From the NCBI RefSeq assembly GCF_019175385.1, contig NC_083340.1, forward strand, positions 22,332,336-22,396,335: a stretch of DNA of 64,000 nucleotides, read 5' to 3'. Positions 58,425 to 64,000 of the stretch are shown in pieces. The stretch's first letter is position 1, and each line of letters starts with the position of its first letter. Below the pieces are notes generated by a model that was not told the origin of the DNA, ran no database searches, and saw nothing but the letters and a program-made list of their open reading frames with translations. Source of the DNA: Lycium barbarum (Eukaryota > Streptophyta > Magnoliopsida > Solanales > Solanaceae). The position numbers and the translations under genes were made by a program.

Positions 58425-59007
58425 AATTCTTTTCCAAATGTCCAAACCAAAAAACAATTCCTTGTGTTTTGCCAAGAGCTTATTTTAACACGGTTTTATT
58501 CTCAGAAAAAACGTCAAACAACTTCCTTTTAGGATCACAAATGATGTAACAAAGTTTCACTACTTTACCATTATTGGTTGTTACTCCTCTTTCTTGAACT
58601 TAACCAAATATCCCATTTTTACATTCTTTACCACAAAATAGTGTCGCTTAAAACAATTTGAAGAAATTAATCTAAGTTTGATTTACCACGTGAAGATTTG
58701 ATTGTCATCCCAGTTTTTTAAATAAAAGTTTTAACGACTTTCCTAAATCACTAAACATTGATTTCCTAGCTTCTACACATGCATAGGGTTTCAATATTTT
58801 CAAGGGTTTTTACAAGTACTCATACATAAACAGATATGAAAATAAAGGAAGAAATTCAGGCTGGTGGGCCTACCAAGCCCACTAGTAAATTATATTCACC
58901 CGTAGTTGGGTCTTCAAATAATTTAGCTACTCTTTCTAATCCTTCAGCGGACTCAATCAAAAGGGGGGGGGGGGGGGGAGGGGTTGGGCTTTAGGCCTAA
59001 CGAGTTG
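58425..59007. repeat. Continuation of repeat C after element B, with a G-run
   Basis: Resumes the sequence broken at 48397. No coding frame. A run of 16 G lies at 58963-58978, flanked by purines and resembling a polypurine tract, but no LTR pair can be assigned to it. Confidence 0.4.
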
Positions 59008-61144
59008 TGTAACGACCCGTCCGACCGTTATGGGAAATGTAGGATCACCCCGCCAAATAGAACCTTCCCAAGGGTAGTACAAGCTATTAGAAACTCGATT
59101 TTATAAGTCTAAGAACTGAAAAATTGACTTGTTTGTGGTTGTTGTTTTATTGTATTGAGTCCATAGGGGGGGAGGGACGTAGAAAATTAGAAATCTGTTG
59201 GAAATTCCGAGGCCACGGGTGGATTCGTATGACTTTTTTATGTATATGTGCATGTTTGGTTTTTTTTGTGAGGCCTCGAATGAAATGTTGGGTGATAGAA
59301 GGAAAAACTGGGAAAAAGCTCACTGCCCAAGTGGCACAGCTGCGGTGGTACCGCTGTAGCGGTGTGTTCATTGCCGCCAGTGGTCAACCACTTTCCATGT
59401 GGCCGATGTGGCGGGCGATGGCCCGCTACGGCGATACTGCCATAGTAGTGGATGGCTCGCTATGGTGGTGGGCGGATCCTTCTTGGTCCGCTATAGCGGG
59501 CTCTTGGCTGCTATAGCAAGACCACTACAGCGATGAAATGACTGCTGGCAAGAATACTCTTGAGAGGTAAGTTTCAATCATTCCCTTCAATCATTCCGTA
59601 TCATCACTTTTATGAGTCTTCAATGGTAAAATTGTAATAGAAACCCTAGAAATTAATAAACCTCCTATACTTGATGGGTTATGGTGGTTATCACTTATTT
59701 ATCATCTAATGGCTTGGGTTAACTTCTCTTAATCATGAATTGAACCCTTAGAGCCATAAACTAAGTGACTTGAGACCTAGGGTTCTATAAAAATGGTAGC
59801 TTGACCATGAAAACTGCTTGTAGTTTGAATGTTGATGTAATATTGTTATAATTGGATGATTAGTGATGACTAAGGCCTTTGTTAGGTTGCTTTACACCTA
59901 GAAAATCATTCACCCATTAAAATGGGGGTAAAGGGAAGGGTATTCTTGAATTGGTACTTGTGATTTGAGTAAATTGTGACTCATTGAGCCTTCTATTTCT
60001 AGACTTTGAGAGTTCTGAGGCTTTAAGGAAGGGAAAAGCTATAGCGGAGTGACTTGTGTTGTTCCAGCTCTACGTTTGAGGTAGGTTACGGTCTACTTGA
60101 GTTAGACTTTGGTTTGATTGTATGTTTTGGGAATTCTTTAGGAGAAAGTATGTCTAGTCATCATGCATGATATTGTGTGGTTGAACTCATATGTGAATGC
60201 GATTGAGTGATTGTGTAGGCTTCGTGCCACTATTCTTGTGTGTTGAATCTGCAGTGGATGTGTTTGTGCTGAGAAGTTAATATAATCTTCTCGGCGATAT
60301 TGTGATACGAAATGATGATGTAAGCATTGATAATAAGAAGGCAGGAAACATCGTTACATACAGATATATGGAAAGGCACATATGTGACCTAGATTATGGA
60401 CTCGTGGTCCGAGGTTCGTTCCGGAAACAAGGGATATATTGATATGGCCCGCGTCCAAGGTTCTTTCCGGACGGAGGTTTATGCTTGGGTCTAATGAGTA
60501 TCCAGAACGAGTGGTGCATGGACACCATAGGTCCCCTGCAAGTCATGACTACTGAGCAATGACATCAGTTAGCATGTATGTACAATGAGTATGGTATTGC
60601 GGTAGACTTATTTCTGTGTTGTGGTTTTCCGTTGGTTGATTCTTGCTATTTGGGTGATTGATTGGTGATATTCCTTGGTTGACTTGTCATGGTTTATTTA
60701 TTTCATGTATGTTGGCTGGCTTGTTTATTCTATTGATTTTATGAGATATGGATGATACTAATCTTAGTCGGCCTATGATATCTACCAGTACATAGTGTGT
60801 ATACTGATACTACCTTGTTGCATTCTTTGAGTGCAGATTGTGATATAGAGACTGTTACCCACCCTCACATCTAGCGTTGATGACATTTCTGATAGATTTA
60901 GGGTGAGTAATAACTGACTAATTTTGGTTAATATAAAACCAGACTTATTTTGGTTAATTTTGGTTAATTTTGCCGATTTTACATCTACCGGCACGACTTA
61001 TTTTGGTTATTTTTTGCTTGAATGAGTAATAACTGACTAATTTAGTTAATATAAAATCGGACTTAAATGAATAGATGAGTTGTGTGTTGGTTCACCCACT
61101 AGGAGTTAGTGTGGGTATCAGTCATGGTGGGTTGGGTAGTGACA
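59008..61144 (+). mobile_element. Solo LTR, 2.1 kb, related to the one at 34143-37178
   Basis: Begins TGTAACGACCCGTCCGACCG and ends GGTTGGGTAGTGACA. Flanks are AGTTG (59003-59007) and AGTAG (61145-61149), a 5-bp duplication with one mismatch. A GC-rich palindromic section at 59330-59530 contains CCGCTATAGCGG-like words, as in the other solo LTR. Short TTTTGGTTAA repeats occur at 60920-60970. No PBS or coding region adjoins either end. Confidence 0.7.
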
Positions 61145-63785
61145 AGTAGTGATGCAAGAGATGGCCCATGATTGGTTCCCATGAAACATATAAGAAGACT
61201 AGGATTAGTACTTGTCCAAGTAAAAATATTGAGTCACACAAAACAGCTACATTCAAACCAAAACAAATGCACAAGCTAATAAGTAAGTTAAAATGATAAT
61301 GTAATTTCTTGGCAGAAAATAGTGTAGAGCCCAAATGATAAAGGAAACCTCAAAGCCCACATAGACTATTTAAACAAATTCAGAAAGAAAAAAAAAATCC
61401 AAGCAGAGTTTGTTTTAAAAATACTAGAGAAGGCCCATTAATTAAAACAGTCGGCCCAAGAGACTTAATGGACACAGTGCAGGCCCATATTTACAAAGAA
61501 CAGGAATGATATGCCTTAAGTATACTAAATATATTTGCTTCTATACACCTACCTGTGAGGGTATAGAGGTGAATATACTCTGTATATTTTGGTATATCAG
61601 CTAGTACATGGAAGAAAATTAGTATATTGAGAGGAGATGAGGAGAAACAAACTATTCCAGTCCCCCTTTAACTTATATAAGTCCATAGCAACAGATTCAA
61701 AGCCCAGAAATAAAGGGGAATACAACAAACACATAAGATGTCTCGCTTAAGCAAGAAAATGAACAATACTAATTAAGTAATCGCACACCATCATCAGCCA
61801 CTGCACCATGGATTTACACACCCATGGAGAGATTAGAACAACCCAAAAGGAAAGCTCTTACCTTCTTGTTCCTGATGTCACACAAGATCCAAGGGGTTTC
61901 TAAGAACCCCAGGCATGGTAAACACCAAGGAAGGTTTGAGCTTCATCCTCAAGTGCTATTTCTGTCTCTCCACTTATGTGTTAGGCTCACAATACTATGG
62001 GAGATGAAGTGTACATAAATGGTATCAACAAAACAGCCTCCTAATCAATATGTCTAGGTATGCATTTCAACAGACTTAACTATGTTATCAATCATTAATA
62101 TCCCTTTTAAAATTCAAAATGGACTAAGGTTAGGTTTGAGTATTTCTATTACAAGTCATGACAAAACCAAGAGAGAAGCTACATTTATGAATATGGAACC
62201 AACATATCTAATAACATTAACACTTAACCAATTCAAAGAGGCATCCTCCAAACAGGTACCACAAAACATACAAATGAGTTAAGTACTGAATAATTGACCT
62301 CCCAAGAGAGACAATAAATAACCATGAAGTGTCACACCCCAGTTATCTAATAAACAACAGTTTCTAGAACAAGTTCATCTTCCTAAAGATGCCAAGTTTT
62401 AAAATCAACTTTTACTTGCCAACATGAGAAAGTATTAGGACTATTTCATTCACTTAGCAGATTTTAATGTACTCAAGTGGACTGCCCAGATGACCATTTA
62501 GCTATCCTTGTAGTGAACTTAGCAACAACATAGTTTTAGGACCAGTGCTCCAGGAAAGATCAAACACCAGTTCCTTTACCTTATTGAATAGATGAGATCA
62601 CTTTAGGCCAAACAAAGTGGTTAAGCAAAACACATATCAAGTTATTAATCTCCTAAGTTAACCTATCCTAAAACCAACATAGTAGATGAATTTGCCTATG
62701 AAAAGGTTTAACAGTTTTCAAATGATTTAAGATATCTCAAGATAAAAATCCAATAGGCCAAATATAAGTTACACACTTTGACCAACACAAATTCTCAACA
62801 CAAGGGACAAATCAGGACTCGAGAACAACTTTAGAGCCCCAACAGATAACTAGGACTCAACACCACAAACTCTTCACACTTAGGAGTTATAAAGGGTAAC
62901 AAAGTCCCAAACTGGAACTCTGACACATCAATCATGTTTTACTACCTTTCTTGTGAAAATAAGTGACTTAAACTGATCAAGTAGCACAAATTCCGTTAAA
63001 AAAAATAGACTCATTCCCATAGGAGGATAAATAAGTGATAAGCCTAGCCATTATTATGCCAATAAACTAGCATAGTTAATACCTAAACACATACACTTAG
63101 TGAACTTGCAACAACATGTGAGTAGGCAGCCAAGCAAGTGAAAACAAGATTAAACAGACTCTAGATTATATCAACATGGGACTGAACAGAATTAGACAGA
63201 CATTAATGTAAAAGACTGATGACACATAAATCACACTTCAAAATACCATCATGAACTATCAGAAAACTAGCTTAACAAGGAAAACTCAAACCATTCATCA
63301 TGGAGAAAACCAAACACTTGTTTAATGGGTTATTTATCAAGACTAATTCATGATCTATTAAATGGCAACAAGAAATTTACATAATTAGTCTCCTAAGCAC
63401 ACACAGAACTAACCTACTACATGGCAAGAATAAACTAAAACTAACTAATATCATACAGCTAAAATGTTATAAACAAAAACAACATCAAACCACATAAGTA
63501 GTGAAATATATAAATGAAAGAAAATTACTAAAGGAAAGGAAAAGTCACCTTTTTGATGCGCAACCTATCCAAGAACAAACTTGAAGATAATTTCCTTCCA
63601 TCCTCAGCCACATAGCAAGCACAACTAGTTTAAATTTTTTAACTAAATCGAAAATATCAAAGTTTTCAAGCAAACTTGCCAAAACCTTAGTTATTTTGAC
63701 TTTATACGCAAAATGATATAATTTTTCAAATTGCCTTTTAAAATATTTTTATTTTTTCTTCTCCTCCTAAAAATGCGAAATAAAA
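61145..63785. other. Intergenic DNA, possible minus-strand non-coding transcript region
   Basis: No protein family is recognised. On the minus strand several segments end at donor-like sites, for example AACAAGAAG/GTAAGAG near 61860 and CAAAAAG/GTGACTTT near 63550. They lie downstream of the promoter pair at 63791-63840. TGTCACACCCCAG at 62332 resembles an LTR start, but no partner end was found. Confidence 0.3.
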
Positions 63786-63790
63786 CATCT

Positions 63791-63840
63791 TATATAGAAC
63801 CCAGATCTGAAACATCCCAACCTCAAACTCGATGTGGGAC
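63791..63840 (-). promoter_or_regulatory. snRNA-type promoter: upstream sequence element plus TATA
   Basis: On the minus strand, GTCCCACATCG (63840-63830) matches the plant U-snRNA upstream sequence element. It is followed 33 bp later by TATATA (63796-63791). That spacing is the one reported for RNA polymerase II snRNA genes; U6-type promoters have a shorter spacing. The sequence about 30 bp downstream does not match U1, U2, U4, U5 or U6, so the product is unknown, or the motif is carried by a repeat. Confidence 0.5.
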
Positions 63841-64000
63841 TTTGAAATTTCTCAAAAGCAAGTTATCATAAACAATATCAACGGCTGAAAACAAGTGAAT
63901 GAATAGATAAAGGGTTAGATTTAACCCCAAACGAGTCTATCTCCTCAGTGTTTTGCAAACCAATGGGATTCGTTGGTTCAAATTTGCAACACAACAAAAA

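Noticed and set aside
63500..63765. A U-snRNA gene downstream of the USE-TATA pair
   Set aside because: The minus-strand sequence lacks the conserved 5' ends and Sm-site context of U1, U2, U4 or U5 and is not U6 or U3. I report only the promoter-like motif.

Overview
This is a plant nuclear window, almost certainly from a Solanaceae species. The main evidence is an intronless chloroplast polyphenol oxidase gene of Solanaceae type, a TS/SolS-like tRNA-derived SINE, and several Ty3-type LTR families with an initiator-Met primer site. The genus cannot be fixed from sequence alone. The only gene that looks intact is polyphenol oxidase (3898-5655, minus strand). Nearly everything else is transposable elements, many nested and many with target-site duplications (TSDs) that can be read directly.

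Layout. 1-2161: a decayed Mutator-like (MULE) transposase on the minus strand, cut by the window edge. 3088-3581: a hAT-type MITE downstream of PPO. 3898-5655: PPO. 5912-8050: a Tourist-like element about 250 bp upstream of the PPO start codon, split by a 1.6-kb MULE-type foldback (5981-7586) that carries a mirrored Stowaway MITE in each arm. 9325-10985: a second long foldback with internal 194-bp tandem repeats. 11000-14864: a run of non-autonomous elements, one with an exon-like fragment and one split by a hAT element (13755-14696). 15140-16580: a LINE RNase H remnant split by a 1-kb insertion. 16580-23050: AT-rich intergenic DNA with a 62-bp tandem array and a 64-bp PPO fragment (21207-21270).

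23061-32095 is the most interesting object: a 9.0-kb Mutator-like element bounded by a 9-bp direct repeat. It carries two convergent genes, a mudrA-like transposase on plus (23474-26120) and a Ulp1-type (peptidase C48, SUMO-protease fold) gene with a DUF1985-like region on minus (31474-27120). The catalytic motifs of both are still readable, but both have stops and frameshifts. A GTATA-rich minisatellite separates their 3' ends.

32540-33850: an array of about 16 hairpin-forming units with a period near 87 bp. 34143-37178: a minus-strand solo LTR. 37261-37487: a minus-strand SINE with a 12-13-bp TSD. 38893-47544: a full-length, apparently non-coding LTR element (LARD-like; TSD GCAGG). 48398-58419: a full-length Ty3 chromovirus-like element (TSD GTACC) whose gag-pol keeps recognisable domains but holds about 16 stops and one frameshift. 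59008-61144: another solo LTR. 61145-64000: no recognised gene, but a snRNA-type upstream element plus TATA pair lies on the minus strand near 63791-63840.

The genes do not form a pathway. The picture is one host defence gene in a transposon-dense region whose upstream flank has been remodelled by nested inverted-repeat elements, plus decayed autonomous elements (MULE, chromovirus) beside the non-autonomous derivatives that such elements mobilise.
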